NCBI RefSeq assembly: GCF_040026395.1
Contig: NZ_CP157278.1
Location: forward strand, 372,001-436,000
Direction: 5' to 3'
DNA: 64,000 nt
DNA from: Pedobacter lusitanus
GTDB lineage: Bacteria > Bacteroidota > Bacteroidia > Sphingobacteriales > Sphingobacteriaceae
Part shown: positions 45,201-53,289 of the stretch, piece after piece
Layout of the letters: each line of letters opens with the position of its first letter
How positions within the stretch are numbered: position 1 is the stretch's first letter
Notes under the pieces: generated by a model
Told to the model about the DNA's origin: nothing
The model's database searches: none
What the model saw: the letters and a program-made list of their open reading frames with translations, nothing else
Made by a program: the position numbers and the translations under genes

Positions 45201-46775
45201 GCAAAAGTAAGACATGCTACGCCAGGTGTTGGTCTGATTTCTCCGCCTCCGCATCATGATATTTATTCTATTGAAGATCTGGCACAGCTGATCTTTGATC
45301 TGAAGAATGCAAACAGGGCGGCAAGGATTAATGTAAAACTGGTTTCCAAAGCTGGTGTTGGTACCATCGCTGCTGGTGTGGCCAAAGCACATGCTGACGT
45401 GATCCTGGTATCTGGTTTTGATGGTGGAACCGGTGCTTCGCCGCTAACCTCTATTCAGCATGCAGGTTTGCCATGGGAATTAGGTCTGGCAGAAGCACAT
45501 CAGACACTGGTTAAAAATCGTTTACGCAGCAGGGTCGTTGTACAAACTGATGGCCAGCTGAAAACAGGAAGAGATATTGCTATCGCAACTTTACTGGGTG
45601 CTGAAGAATGGGGTGTGGCTACGGCTGCATTAGTTACTTCGGGTTGTATTATGATGAGAAAGTGCCATCTGAATACTTGTCCGGTTGGTGTGGCCACGCA
45701 AGATCCGGAATTAAGAAAACTGTTTACCGGTGATGCAGATCATGTAGTGAATCTTTTCCGCTTTCTGGCAGAAGAACTGCGTGAAACCATGGCCGAGTTA
45801 GGTTTCAGAACTGTTGAAGAAATGGTTGGACAGGCAGATGCATTGAGCCTGCGTACAATAGATGATGCAGACTGGAAACTGAAAAACCTTGATCTTTCTG
45901 CCATTTTGTACAAAGCACCTGATAATGGTCTTAGCTTGTATAATACGGAGAAACAGGATCATGGTATCAGTAACGTACTGGATCATCAGCTGATTGAGGC
46001 TTCTCAGCCTGCTTTATTGAACAAAGAACCGGTTTTCAAAGAGTTTAAGGTTAAAAATACTGACCGTGCAATTGGTACAATGTTATCTAACGAAGTATCT
46101 AAAATCTATAAAGGAACAGGTTTGCCTCCTGATACGATCAACTTCAAATTCAATGGTTCAGCAGGACAGAGCTTTGGTGCATTTGCAACCAGAGGTATTT
46201 CACTGGAACTGGAAGGTGAAGGAAATGATTATGTTGGAAAAGGGCTTTCCGGAGCGCGTTTATCAGTGTATCCTTTCCGTGAGGTAACTTATGTACCGGA
46301 ACAGAACATCATTATTGGTAATGTAGCTTTATATGGGGCTACTTCGGGCGAATTATTTGCCAGAGGCCTGGCAGGCGAGCGTTTTGCAGTCAGAAATTCC
46401 GGAGCTACTGCTGTAATTGAAGGTCTGGGGGATCATGGTTGTGAATACATGACAGGTGGTGAAGTGCTTGTGCTGGGAAATACAGGTAGTAATTTTGCTG
46501 CTGGTATGAGTGGTGGAGTAGCCTGGATATATGATGTTAATGGTGATTTTCCTAATAAGTGTAACAAGGAAATGGTAGATCTGGATCCTTTGAATGAGGA
46601 AGATGAAATGCGGATTAACAGCTTGCTTAAAAAACATATCCAGCTGACTGGTAGTAAACTGGCAGAGTTTATATTAAGTGACTGGGCAACACAATCGGCT
46701 CATTTTATTAAGGTATTCCCTAAAGAATACAAAGCGGTTTTATTAAAAAGAAGTAATAAAGTTAAGACATCATAA
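42264..46775 (+). CDS. gltB: Glutamate synthase large subunit
   Basis: At 1503 residues this is full length for the family. The N-terminal amidotransferase domain begins after a 19-residue propeptide at Cys20 in DACGIGFVAHVKG, the N-terminal nucleophile that releases ammonia from glutamine. A central domain follows (about 470-760). The FMN/iron-sulfur synthase domain (about 800-1200) contains the GGKSNTGEGGED segment, DGGTGASPL and the cluster cysteines in SGCIMMRKCHLNTCPVGVATQ. The C-terminal beta-helix domain (GXXGXXXG repeats, 1240-1480) ends the protein. With GltD it makes two glutamates from glutamine and 2-oxoglutarate. gltD follows after 2 bases. Confidence 0.98.
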   Translation: MEQIEENQGLYDSSFEHDACGIGFVAHVKGRKSQQIISDAITILENLDHRGACGAEINTGDGAGIMIQVPHEFLYDECLKIGFSLNQPGDYGVGMLFLPKDVRAREECREVIYRAAEKLNLEILGFRRVNTNTEGIGDMALSVEPEMEQVFVARPDQIAAGADFERKLYVFKNYLTKTILNTVKGIKTDFYIASFSSRTIVYKGQLTSMQVRTYFTELSDKRVVSAFGLIHSRFATNTFPSWRLAQPFRYIAHNGEINTLQGNLNWFRASVKSFASSYFTAEELNILLPVIDETQSDSGCLDNIIELLLHAGRSLPHVLMMLIPEAWDGNEDMSELKQAFYKFHATLMEPWDGPAAIAFTDGNLIGATLDRNGLRPSRYAITKDDHVIMASESGALALDQSQVIEKGRLTPGKMFVVDMEQGRIISDDEIKTTVCSQRPYADWLNQYQIRLEELSDPRVVFTGLSQESMFKYQQVFGYSREDIDLILKPMAIEAKEPIGSMGTDIPLAVLSQKPQHLSSYFKQLFAQVTNPPIDPIREKVVMSLAGFMGNNGNLLEEHAMQCHCVGIKHPILTNLELEKVRSIDTGVFQSKTLQTYFRADGKPGSLAKGLERLCRYAVDAVEDGFQVIVLSDRALDSEHAAIPSLMAVSAVHHHLIRKGHRGAVGIVVEAGDVWEVHHFACLIGFGATAVNPYLALETISGFEAESGLKAEKLIQNYIYAVNSGLLKIFSKMGISTLQSYHGAQIFEILGIHKSVVDSYFSGAVSRIGGLGLDEIAREALIKHSRVFGKSTRPDMLLPTGGNYKWRRKGEQHLFNPQTIHLLQNATRKNDYGVYKQYSKLVNEQTKQAYTIRGLFEFNYNREPVPLTEVEPVEAILKRFATGAMSFGSISHEAHSTLAIAMNRIGGKSNTGEGGEDELRYELLPNGDSMRSSIKQIASARFGVTSNYLTNADELQIKMAQGAKPGEGGQLPGHKVDDWIAKVRHATPGVGLISPPPHHDIYSIEDLAQLIFDLKNANRAARINVKLVSKAGVGTIAAGVAKAHADVILVSGFDGGTGASPLTSIQHAGLPWELGLAEAHQTLVKNRLRSRVVVQTDGQLKTGRDIAIATLLGAEEWGVATAALVTSGCIMMRKCHLNTCPVGVATQDPELRKLFTGDADHVVNLFRFLAEELRETMAELGFRTVEEMVGQADALSLRTIDDADWKLKNLDLSAILYKAPDNGLSLYNTEKQDHGISNVLDHQLIEASQPALLNKEPVFKEFKVKNTDRAIGTMLSNEVSKIYKGTGLPPDTINFKFNGSAGQSFGAFATRGISLELEGEGNDYVGKGLSGARLSVYPFREVTYVPEQNIIIGNVALYGATSGELFARGLAGERFAVRNSGATAVIEGLGDHGCEYMTGGEVLVLGNTGSNFAAGMSGGVAWIYDVNGDFPNKCNKEMVDLDPLNEEDEMRINSLLKKHIQLTGSKLAEFILSDWATQSAHFIKVFPKEYKAVLLKRSNKVKTS

Positions 46776-46777
46776 TT

Positions 46778-48244
46778 ATGGGAAAAGTAACCGGATTTTT
46801 AGAGTATGAAAGAACTGCTCCTGTAAAACAAGATGCAAAAGAGCGTTTAGAACATTATAATGAATTTGTTGTCTCCTTTGAACAGGATCAGGTAAAACAG
46901 GAGGCTGCACGTTGTATGGACTGTGGTGTTCCATTTTGTCAGTCGGGTTGCCCGCTGGGAAATGTAATCCCTGAATTTAACGAGGCTGTATATAAAGCAG
47001 AGTGGGAGATAGCTGCTAATATTTTATTGAGCACCAATAACTTCCCTGAATTTACAGGAAGGATATGTCCTGCTCCATGTGAATCGGCCTGTGTACTGGG
47101 CATTAACAAATCTCCTGTTTCAATTGAGGATATAGAAAAGCATATTATTGAAATTGCTTTCTCTAAAGGTTATATTAAAGCAGAACCACCTTTGATCCGC
47201 AGTGGTAAAAAGGTAGCTGTAATCGGTTCTGGTCCGGCTGGATTAGCCGCTGCAGCTCAGCTTAATAAGGCAGGTCATGAGGTAGTGGTTTATGAGCGGG
47301 ATGATACTCCCGGTGGTTTGCTGAATTATGGTATTCCTGATTTTAAACTGCAGAAAGACGTGGTGAGCAGAAGGATCAGCCTGATGGAAAAAGAAGGAAT
47401 AGAATTTAAATGTAATTCGAATGTAGGGGTGAACGTTGAGCTGAATACTTTACTGAGAGAATATCAGTCTATTGTTCTGGCTGGTGGTTCTACCATCCCG
47501 CGTGACCTAAATGTTACGGGCAGATCAGCCAGGGGAATTCATTATGCAATGGATTTCTTAAAACAACAGAATAAGAGAGTACGTAATTTCAGTATTGATC
47601 AGGAGCCAATTCTGGCTAATGGAAAAGATGTAATTGTAATTGGTGGTGGTGATACAGGTTCGGATTGTATCGGTACTTCAAATCGCCAGGGAGCCAGGTC
47701 TGTTACGCAGTTTGAAATTATGCCGATGCCTGCCCAGCAGCGTACGGCGAATATGCCATGGCCAACTTACCCGATGTTACTGAAAGTTACGAGTTCGCAT
47801 GAGGAAGGTTGCAGCAGAGCCTGGGGCGTAAACACTAAAGAGTTTATCGCTGATGAGAATGGTGCGCTTAAAGCTTTAAAAGTTGTGGATGTGGAATGGG
47901 AAATTGATGGAGCAGGACGTCCTGTAAATTTTAAAGAAATTGAAGGTACTACCCGTGAACTTCCATGTCAGTTGGTTTTACTGGCAATGGGCTTCCTGTA
48001 TCCGCAAAAAGAAGGTTTGCTGGAGAAATTAGGTGTTGAACTGGATGGCAGAGGAAATGTAAAAGCCGAGGAAGGTAAATATCAAACCAATATTGCCAAA
48101 GTTTTTGTAGCTGGTGATATGAGAAGAGGGCAGTCATTAGTCGTATGGGCGATATCTGAAGGTAGGGAAGCAGCAAGAAAAGTTGATGAATACCTGATGG
48201 GGTCAAGTAAACTGGCTACTAAGGATGGTATTCCGTATGCATAA
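46778..48244 (+). CDS. gltD: Glutamate synthase small subunit
   Basis: The 488-residue flavoprotein has an N-terminal iron-sulfur domain with CMDCGVPFCQSGCPLGN and CPAPCESACVLGI. An FAD-binding Rossmann fold follows (VAVIGSGPAGLAAAAQL, about residue 150) and then an NADPH-binding fold (VIVIGGGDTGSDCIGT, about residue 290). It passes electrons from NADPH to the large subunit. A final VFVAGDMRRGQSLVVWAISEGREAA segment is typical. It starts 2 bases after the gltB stop, and the pair is closed by a terminator at 48297. Confidence 0.98.
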   Translation: MGKVTGFLEYERTAPVKQDAKERLEHYNEFVVSFEQDQVKQEAARCMDCGVPFCQSGCPLGNVIPEFNEAVYKAEWEIAANILLSTNNFPEFTGRICPAPCESACVLGINKSPVSIEDIEKHIIEIAFSKGYIKAEPPLIRSGKKVAVIGSGPAGLAAAAQLNKAGHEVVVYERDDTPGGLLNYGIPDFKLQKDVVSRRISLMEKEGIEFKCNSNVGVNVELNTLLREYQSIVLAGGSTIPRDLNVTGRSARGIHYAMDFLKQQNKRVRNFSIDQEPILANGKDVIVIGGGDTGSDCIGTSNRQGARSVTQFEIMPMPAQQRTANMPWPTYPMLLKVTSSHEEGCSRAWGVNTKEFIADENGALKALKVVDVEWEIDGAGRPVNFKEIEGTTRELPCQLVLLAMGFLYPQKEGLLEKLGVELDGRGNVKAEEGKYQTNIAKVFVAGDMRRGQSLVVWAISEGREAARKVDEYLMGSSKLATKDGIPYA

Positions 48245-48296
48245 TCTGTAAGTCTGATTAAAAAAACTAAACAATAATAAGTACTAACCAAAGATT

Positions 48297-48327
48297 CCGC
48301 TCATCGTTACGATGAGCGGTTTTTTTA
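48297..48327 (+). terminator. Terminator of gltBD
   Basis: CCGCTCATCG (48297-48306) pairs perfectly with CGATGAGCGG (48310-48319) around TTA and is followed by T8. Confidence 0.93.
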
Positions 48328-48384
48328 TGTTTTTTATATTTATGATGTTCTTCCTGCTAATTGAAATCCTCCGGATTATTTATA

Positions 48385-48915
48385 TTACAATCTTAGCTTA
48401 GCATAGAAATCCCATAAAACGATTCCGGCAGAAATCACTATGTTAAAAGAGTGTTTCGTACCAAACTGAGGTATTTCTATACATTTATCAATTTCGGCCA
48501 TCACTTCCTCACTCACGCCATTTACTTCATTTCCGAAGATTAACGCATATTTTTTATCCTGCTCCGGTTTAAAAGTATTCAGCATAATGCTGTCAACCGC
48601 CTGTTCAATGGCAATAATTTCATAACCATCTTTTCTCAGTTCTTTAATAGCATCCAGCGTTTCATCATAATGAACCCAGGCAACAGACTGTGTTGCACCA
48701 ATAGCTGTTTTTTCAATTTCACGGTGTGGGGGCTGAGCTGTTATCCCGCAAAGGATAATTTTCTCTATAGCAAAACCATCCGCCGTCCGGAAAGCAGACC
48801 CAACATTGTTCATGCTGCGTACATTATCCAGTATTACAACTACCGGTAGTTTATCCTGTTCTTTAAATTCCTCTATACCTACACGGTTTAATTCAGTTGT
48901 CTTTAATTTCTGCAT
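48385..48915 (-). CDS. SpoU/TrmH family RNA 2'-O-methyltransferase
   Basis: The 176-residue protein shows the SPOUT-fold motifs: VVILDNVRSMNNVGSAFRTADGF (motif 1), ALIFGNEVNGVSEEV (motif 2) and IPQFGTKHSFNIVISAGIVLWDF (motif 3). These form the trefoil knot binding S-adenosylmethionine. Family members methylate the ribose of tRNA or rRNA, TrmH at guanosine 18 of tRNA. There is no extra RNA-binding domain, so the target is uncertain. It lies 15 bases downstream of the galactokinase stop-to-start junction on the same strand and may share its transcript. Confidence 0.92.
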   Translation of the reverse strand: MQKLKTTELNRVGIEEFKEQDKLPVVVILDNVRSMNNVGSAFRTADGFAIEKIILCGITAQPPHREIEKTAIGATQSVAWVHYDETLDAIKELRKDGYEIIAIEQAVDSIMLNTFKPEQDKKYALIFGNEVNGVSEEVMAEIDKCIEIPQFGTKHSFNIVISAGIVLWDFYAKLRL

Positions 48916-48930
48916 GGCGCAAAAATAGAA

Positions 48931-50082
48931 TTAAATTGTGGTAGCTCCATTGCCAATTTTACTGATATATACATCTGGTGCATAACCAATCTGTTCTGTA
49001 TAATATGCGGTAAGTTTTTCTCTGAAATCAGCTTCTGCATCTTTCTTCAGTAAAGCTATTGCACAGCCGCCAAAACCAGCACCAGTCATTCTTGCTCCGG
49101 TTACATCAGGATAGGTTGCACAGAATTCCACTACAGTATCAAGTTCTTTGCCGGTTACTTCATATAAATCTTTTAAAGATTGATGTGAAGCGTACATTAA
49201 ACGGCCAAATTCTTCCAGATCACCATTGTTCAATGCCTTTGCTGCCAGATTAACTCTGTCATTTTCTTTGATCACATGGGTTGCGCGTTTCAGTATAGTC
49301 TCATCCTTTATCAGGTGACTGTGCAGGGCAAATTTATCTGCACTGAGCTCACATAAATTGTTTAGCGTGATTTCCTCATTCAGGGCTTTAAGAGCAGTCT
49401 GGCATTCGGCAACTCTTTCATTGTATTTGGATTCAGCGAGTTCTCTTGGTTTATTGGTGTTAATAATGGTTAAAACGTGCTCACCCAGATCACAGTCTAC
49501 AATTTTATATTTCAGTGTATCACAATTCAGTACGATTGCTTTGTCTTTTTCTCCGAAAGCAACAGCAAACTGATCCATAATGCCACTATTTACACCTATA
49601 AATTCGTTTTCTACTTTTTGCGCCAGTTTTACCAGGGCCAGACGATCATAATCGAGCTCCAGGTAAGCAGTAAGTGCATAAGCTGTAATGACTTCAATAG
49701 ATGCAGAAGACGATAAGCCTGAGCCAACCGGAATATTCCCGGCATAAAGCAAATCAAAGCCTACAGGAATCTGGAAGTTTTTAAGAATTTCATTGAAAAC
49801 TCCAAGCGGGTAATTATACCATGCCGTGTTTTCTTTTTTATAACTGGTTTGCAGCGGGATAATTGCTTCTTCAGGAAAATTCAGACTTTTAAAGCGGATG
49901 ACCTGATCGTTATTGGGGGCAAGGCAAAGCCAGGTACCCAGGGTAATTGCACATGGCAAAACTAAACCTCCATTATAATCGATATGTTCACCGATCAGAT
50001 TTACACGACCGGGAGTAAAATAGGTGGCAGCTGGTTGCTGGCCGTAGGTGTCAAAGAATTTACCGGATAGTTCAGATTTCAT
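48931..50082 (-). CDS. galK: Galactokinase
   Basis: The 383-residue GHMP-kinase protein has the galactokinase signature TPGRVNLIGEHIDYNGG near residue 22, the ATP loop PVGSGLSSSASIEV near 120, and the C-terminal motif TGARMTGAGFGGCAIALL. It phosphorylates alpha-D-galactose to galactose 1-phosphate, the first committed step of the Leloir pathway. Divergent galM starts 150 bases away and supplies the alpha anomer. No galT or galE was seen in the window. Confidence 0.97.
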   Translation of the reverse strand: MKSELSGKFFDTYGQQPAATYFTPGRVNLIGEHIDYNGGLVLPCAITLGTWLCLAPNNDQVIRFKSLNFPEEAIIPLQTSYKKENTAWYNYPLGVFNEILKNFQIPVGFDLLYAGNIPVGSGLSSSASIEVITAYALTAYLELDYDRLALVKLAQKVENEFIGVNSGIMDQFAVAFGEKDKAIVLNCDTLKYKIVDCDLGEHVLTIINTNKPRELAESKYNERVAECQTALKALNEEITLNNLCELSADKFALHSHLIKDETILKRATHVIKENDRVNLAAKALNNGDLEEFGRLMYASHQSLKDLYEVTGKELDTVVEFCATYPDVTGARMTGAGFGGCAIALLKKDAEADFREKLTAYYTEQIGYAPDVYISKIGNGATTI

Positions 50083-50232
50083 TTTTTTTGTAATGTTTTG
50101 GTTTGGCTGGTCAACAGATTAACAAATACTAGTAAAAAAACACTTTTAAACGGATTAAATATTGTTTTCAGTTTAAATTTTGCGGGTATTATTTGTAGTA
50201 TTGTTAAGTAAATATCGACTAATATACGTTTT

Positions 50233-51252
50233 ATGAAAGAAAATCAAATTAGCACCGGGCGTTTTATTGATGGAAAAGAAATCTTCGCAGTAGAGCTCGT
50301 TAACAGTCTTGGCAGCAAGGTGAAAATATATAATTATGGTGCTATTGTAAGTGAGTTTATTGTAACCAATGCAAAGGGCGAAAAGCAGGATATTATGCTT
50401 GGTTTTGACAATATTGATGGTTATCTGAATGAGGATTATCTGGCTGATTATCCTTATCTGGGAGTTGTGGTTGGACGGTACTCTAACAGGATCAGGGATG
50501 GCAGATACAGTATAGATGGTGTAGCTTATCAGATGGCTAAAGGTCTGCATGGTGGTGAAGCCGGTTTTGATAAAAAAGTATGGGATATCCTGCCAACGGT
50601 TGATCCGAGTCTGACGCTGCAGTATGTTAGTCCTGACGGTGAAGAAAGTTTTCCGGGTAATCTGACTGTGCAGCTGACTTTTAAATTATCTGATACAGAT
50701 GAACTGATTCTTGATTATAAGGCATTTACTGATGCTCCTACAGTTATCAATCTGACTCATCATAGTTATTTTAACCTGAATAAAAACGGTGGAAGTATAG
50801 CTGATCATCAGCTTAGAATGCCTGCCAGTAATTATCTGGAACAGGATGCTGATTATGTCGTAACCGGCAGATTAACTCCGGTAGCGGGTACTGCCCATGA
50901 TTTCCTGGCAAGTAAAGCTATAGGACAGGATTGGGATCCGGGAGAGGGGTATGATCAGAGTTTTGTACTGGATAAACCTTATGGTCAGTTAGGACTGGCT
51001 TCTGAAACTACGGAGGCAACATCAGGATTAAAACTGGAGGTTTATACTACAGAGCCGGTAGCTCACTTTTATACGGCCAAATATCTGAATACGGCCGAAA
51101 GTAAAGATGGCAGGGGATATGGGCCATTTGAAGCTTTCTGTATAGAAACCCAGCATTACCCCAACAGCGTAAATATTCCTGAATTTCCAACTACGATTTT
51201 AAGACCTGGAGAAACTTATTTACAGACTACAATTTTTAAAGTAAGTCATTAA
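50233..51252 (+). CDS. galM: Aldose 1-epimerase (galactose mutarotase)
   Basis: The 339-residue cytosolic-type protein, without a signal peptide, has the mutarotase landmarks VKIYNYGAIVSEFIV, YPYLGVVVGRYSNRI, KGLHGGEAGFDKKVWD, VINLTHHSYFNLN (catalytic-type histidine) and FCIETQHYPNSVNIP with the general-base glutamate. It interconverts beta- and alpha-galactose for galactokinase. It is transcribed divergently from galK, so a shared regulator acting in the 150-base gap is plausible, although no clear operator was found. Confidence 0.96.
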   Translation: MKENQISTGRFIDGKEIFAVELVNSLGSKVKIYNYGAIVSEFIVTNAKGEKQDIMLGFDNIDGYLNEDYLADYPYLGVVVGRYSNRIRDGRYSIDGVAYQMAKGLHGGEAGFDKKVWDILPTVDPSLTLQYVSPDGEESFPGNLTVQLTFKLSDTDELILDYKAFTDAPTVINLTHHSYFNLNKNGGSIADHQLRMPASNYLEQDADYVVTGRLTPVAGTAHDFLASKAIGQDWDPGEGYDQSFVLDKPYGQLGLASETTEATSGLKLEVYTTEPVAHFYTAKYLNTAESKDGRGYGPFEAFCIETQHYPNSVNIPEFPTTILRPGETYLQTTIFKVSH

Positions 51253-51281
51253 CATTTGGCTGGATATACAGATAGGCAATC

Positions 51282-51851
51282 ATGGATAAGTTGAAAATTA
51301 TAAGTGCTACAGTGAGACCAGGAAGGAAAGGTCCGCTTGTAGCTGACTGGATTGCTGAATTAGCAAAGAAGTCAAATGCTTTTGAAGTCGAATTGATAGA
51401 TCTGGGTGTGTTAAATCTGCCTTTAATGGATGAAATCAATCATCCTGCATTGCAGAAATATGAACATGAACATACCATAAAGTGGAGTGCAAAGATCAAT
51501 GAAGCCGATGCCTTTATTTTTGTAACTGGTGAATATGACTGGGGTTACCCTTCACCTTTGAGGAATGCACTGGAATATTTATCTAAGGAATGGAATTATA
51601 AAGCGGCAGGAATTGTAAGTTATGGAGGTATTTCTGCTGGTACAAGAGCTGCAAATTCGTTAAAAAATGATCTGAGCTCCTTTAAAATGGTACCTTTGTG
51701 TGAAGCAGTGAATTTCCCTTTCTTTACTGAATTAATCAATGAGAACGATGTTTTTGTTCCTCATGAACGTTCTGAGAAAGCGGCGAAGGTCATGCTCAGA
51801 GAATTAGTGCGTTGGACTAAAGGATTAAAATTAATCAAGGCTGACGTTTAG
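51282..51851 (+). CDS. NADPH-dependent FMN reductase family protein
   Basis: The 189-residue flavodoxin-like protein starts LKIISATVRPGRKGPLVADWI, a phosphate-binding loop for FMN, and has FVTGEYDWGYPSPLRNALEYLSKEW and GIVSYGGISAGTRAA, typical of the NAD(P)H:FMN reductase family. It probably reduces FMN or quinone-like acceptors in the cytosol. It lies 29 bases after galM and 31 bases before the DsbA-like gene, all on the plus strand, which may be a run of co-transcribed genes. The physiological acceptor is unknown. Confidence 0.92.
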   Translation: MDKLKIISATVRPGRKGPLVADWIAELAKKSNAFEVELIDLGVLNLPLMDEINHPALQKYEHEHTIKWSAKINEADAFIFVTGEYDWGYPSPLRNALEYLSKEWNYKAAGIVSYGGISAGTRAANSLKNDLSSFKMVPLCEAVNFPFFTELINENDVFVPHERSEKAAKVMLRELVRWTKGLKLIKADV

Positions 51852-51882
51852 CATAACGCAGTTTTTTATAAGGATAGAGCTC

Positions 51883-52542
51883 ATGAAAGTGGATATTTGG
51901 TCGGACGTTAACTGTCCGTTTTGTTACATCGGTAAAAGGAAGTTTGAACTGGCTCTGGAACAGTTTGAACATAAAGATCAGGTAGAGGTAGAGTGGCACA
52001 GTTTTGAGCTTGACCCGAATGCAGAAACCCGGCCGGAGCTGAATGCGTACGATTATCTGGCAGAGAAAAAAGGGCAGAGCCGCGAATGGTCTGTTCAAAT
52101 GCATCAGCAAGTCATCGCTGCTGCTGCTGAGGTTGGTTTAAAGTTTGATTTTGATCAGGTTGTGATTGCTAACTCTTTTAATGCACACAGATTGATTCAG
52201 CTGGCAAAGTCTAAAGGTCTTGATAATGAGATTGAAGAGCAGCTATTTATTGCTCATTTTACGGAGGGCAAAAACATTGATGATGATGCAGTTCTGATCG
52301 CAACTGGTAAAGCTGCCGGTTTAGATCAGCATGAAATTGAGACCTTGCTGGCAGGTGATGCTTTTACCAGTGAAGTACGTACAGATGAACAAATAGCACA
52401 GCAGATTGGGATCAGCGGGGTTCCGTTTTTTATTCTTGATCAGAAACTGGCAGTTTCAGGTGCTCAGCCTCCTTCAACATTTCTTGGCGCGCTTGAACAG
52501 GCCTGGTCAAAAAATGAGTCGGCGACAAAAGATGCTGAATAA
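51883..52542 (+). CDS. DsbA/FrnE family thioredoxin-fold oxidoreductase
   Basis: The 219-residue protein without a signal peptide has the FrnE-like N-terminus MKVDIWSDVNCPFCYIGKRKF, a CPFC redox motif (Cys11, Cys14). The cis-proline loop GISGVPFFILDQKLAVSGAQP follows near residue 175. A helical insert lies between them. FrnE-like proteins are cytosolic thiol-disulfide oxidoreductases or isomerase-like enzymes. Its stop overlaps the next start by one base (TAATG), coupling it to the PAP2 gene. The partner protein is unknown. Confidence 0.93.
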   Translation: MKVDIWSDVNCPFCYIGKRKFELALEQFEHKDQVEVEWHSFELDPNAETRPELNAYDYLAEKKGQSREWSVQMHQQVIAAAAEVGLKFDFDQVVIANSFNAHRLIQLAKSKGLDNEIEEQLFIAHFTEGKNIDDDAVLIATGKAAGLDQHEIETLLAGDAFTSEVRTDEQIAQQIGISGVPFFILDQKLAVSGAQPPSTFLGALEQAWSKNESATKDAE

Positions 52543-53168
52543 TGAACAAATTGTTTAATAGATATGTAATGGCGTTGCAGCTGTGTTTTTTAGCTGCAAT
52601 GCCATTTAATGCTAATGCGCAGGGCGGTTTGTCCCCCGATAACCCGATACAGAAAATTGATAACCGTATCCTGATTGATCTTTCTGAACACAGAAGCGAA
52701 CCGAAAACAAATGTTTTTATGTTTCTGTCTAAATACAATAATCTGGTTAACATAGCTGTTCCTGCAGGTATATTTGCTGCCGGTGTCATTGATAATGATA
52801 AAGGAACCCGTCAGAATGCCTGTTATATTGCCACCAGCTCAGCTGTTAATTTATTGCTGACCATGGTAATTAAAAAAATAGTGAAGCGTCCCAGACCATT
52901 TTTAGGTCAGATTAAAATCAATGCAGTTTATCACCCCGGGCAAACATCATTTCCTTCAGGCCATACTTCTTCTTCTTTTACCACGGCTACTGCTTTAAGT
53001 CAGGTTTATCATAAATGGTATGTAATTGCTCCGGCTTATCTGTGGGCATCTTCGGTAGGATATTCAAGAATGTATCTGGGGGTTCATTATCCGTCTGATG
53101 TGGCTACTGGTGCATTAATTGGTACCGGCTCGGCTCTTTCTATGGGATTCTTAAGATCAGGTCATTAA
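52542..53168 (+). CDS. PAP2 family membrane phosphatase
   Basis: The 208-residue protein has a signal-peptide-like N-terminus ending NANAQ. The three PAP2 phosphatase motifs are all present: KKIVKRPRP, SFPSGHTSS and SRMYLGVHYPSDVATG, with the catalytic histidines in the second and third. The membrane segments flank these motifs. Members remove phosphate from lipid phosphates such as undecaprenyl diphosphate, phosphatidate or lipid A at the periplasmic face. The start overlaps the previous stop by one base. The lipid substrate cannot be told from sequence. Confidence 0.93.
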   Translation: MNKLFNRYVMALQLCFLAAMPFNANAQGGLSPDNPIQKIDNRILIDLSEHRSEPKTNVFMFLSKYNNLVNIAVPAGIFAAGVIDNDKGTRQNACYIATSSAVNLLLTMVIKKIVKRPRPFLGQIKINAVYHPGQTSFPSGHTSSSFTTATALSQVYHKWYVIAPAYLWASSVGYSRMYLGVHYPSDVATGALIGTGSALSMGFLRSGH

Positions 53169-53289
53169 GCATACAATCAGTTAATCATATCTACGGAATA
53201 ATTAAAATAAATCTTCTGCTTAGTTAAATAGAAAGATTCTAAAGTATCTGTTCAGGTATTTCCTATATTCGCAGCAATTTTAATCGGAT

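Noticed and set aside
50173-50550. 125-codon ORF antisense to galM
   Set aside because: It overlaps the conserved galM start region and galK-galM promoter; no independent support.
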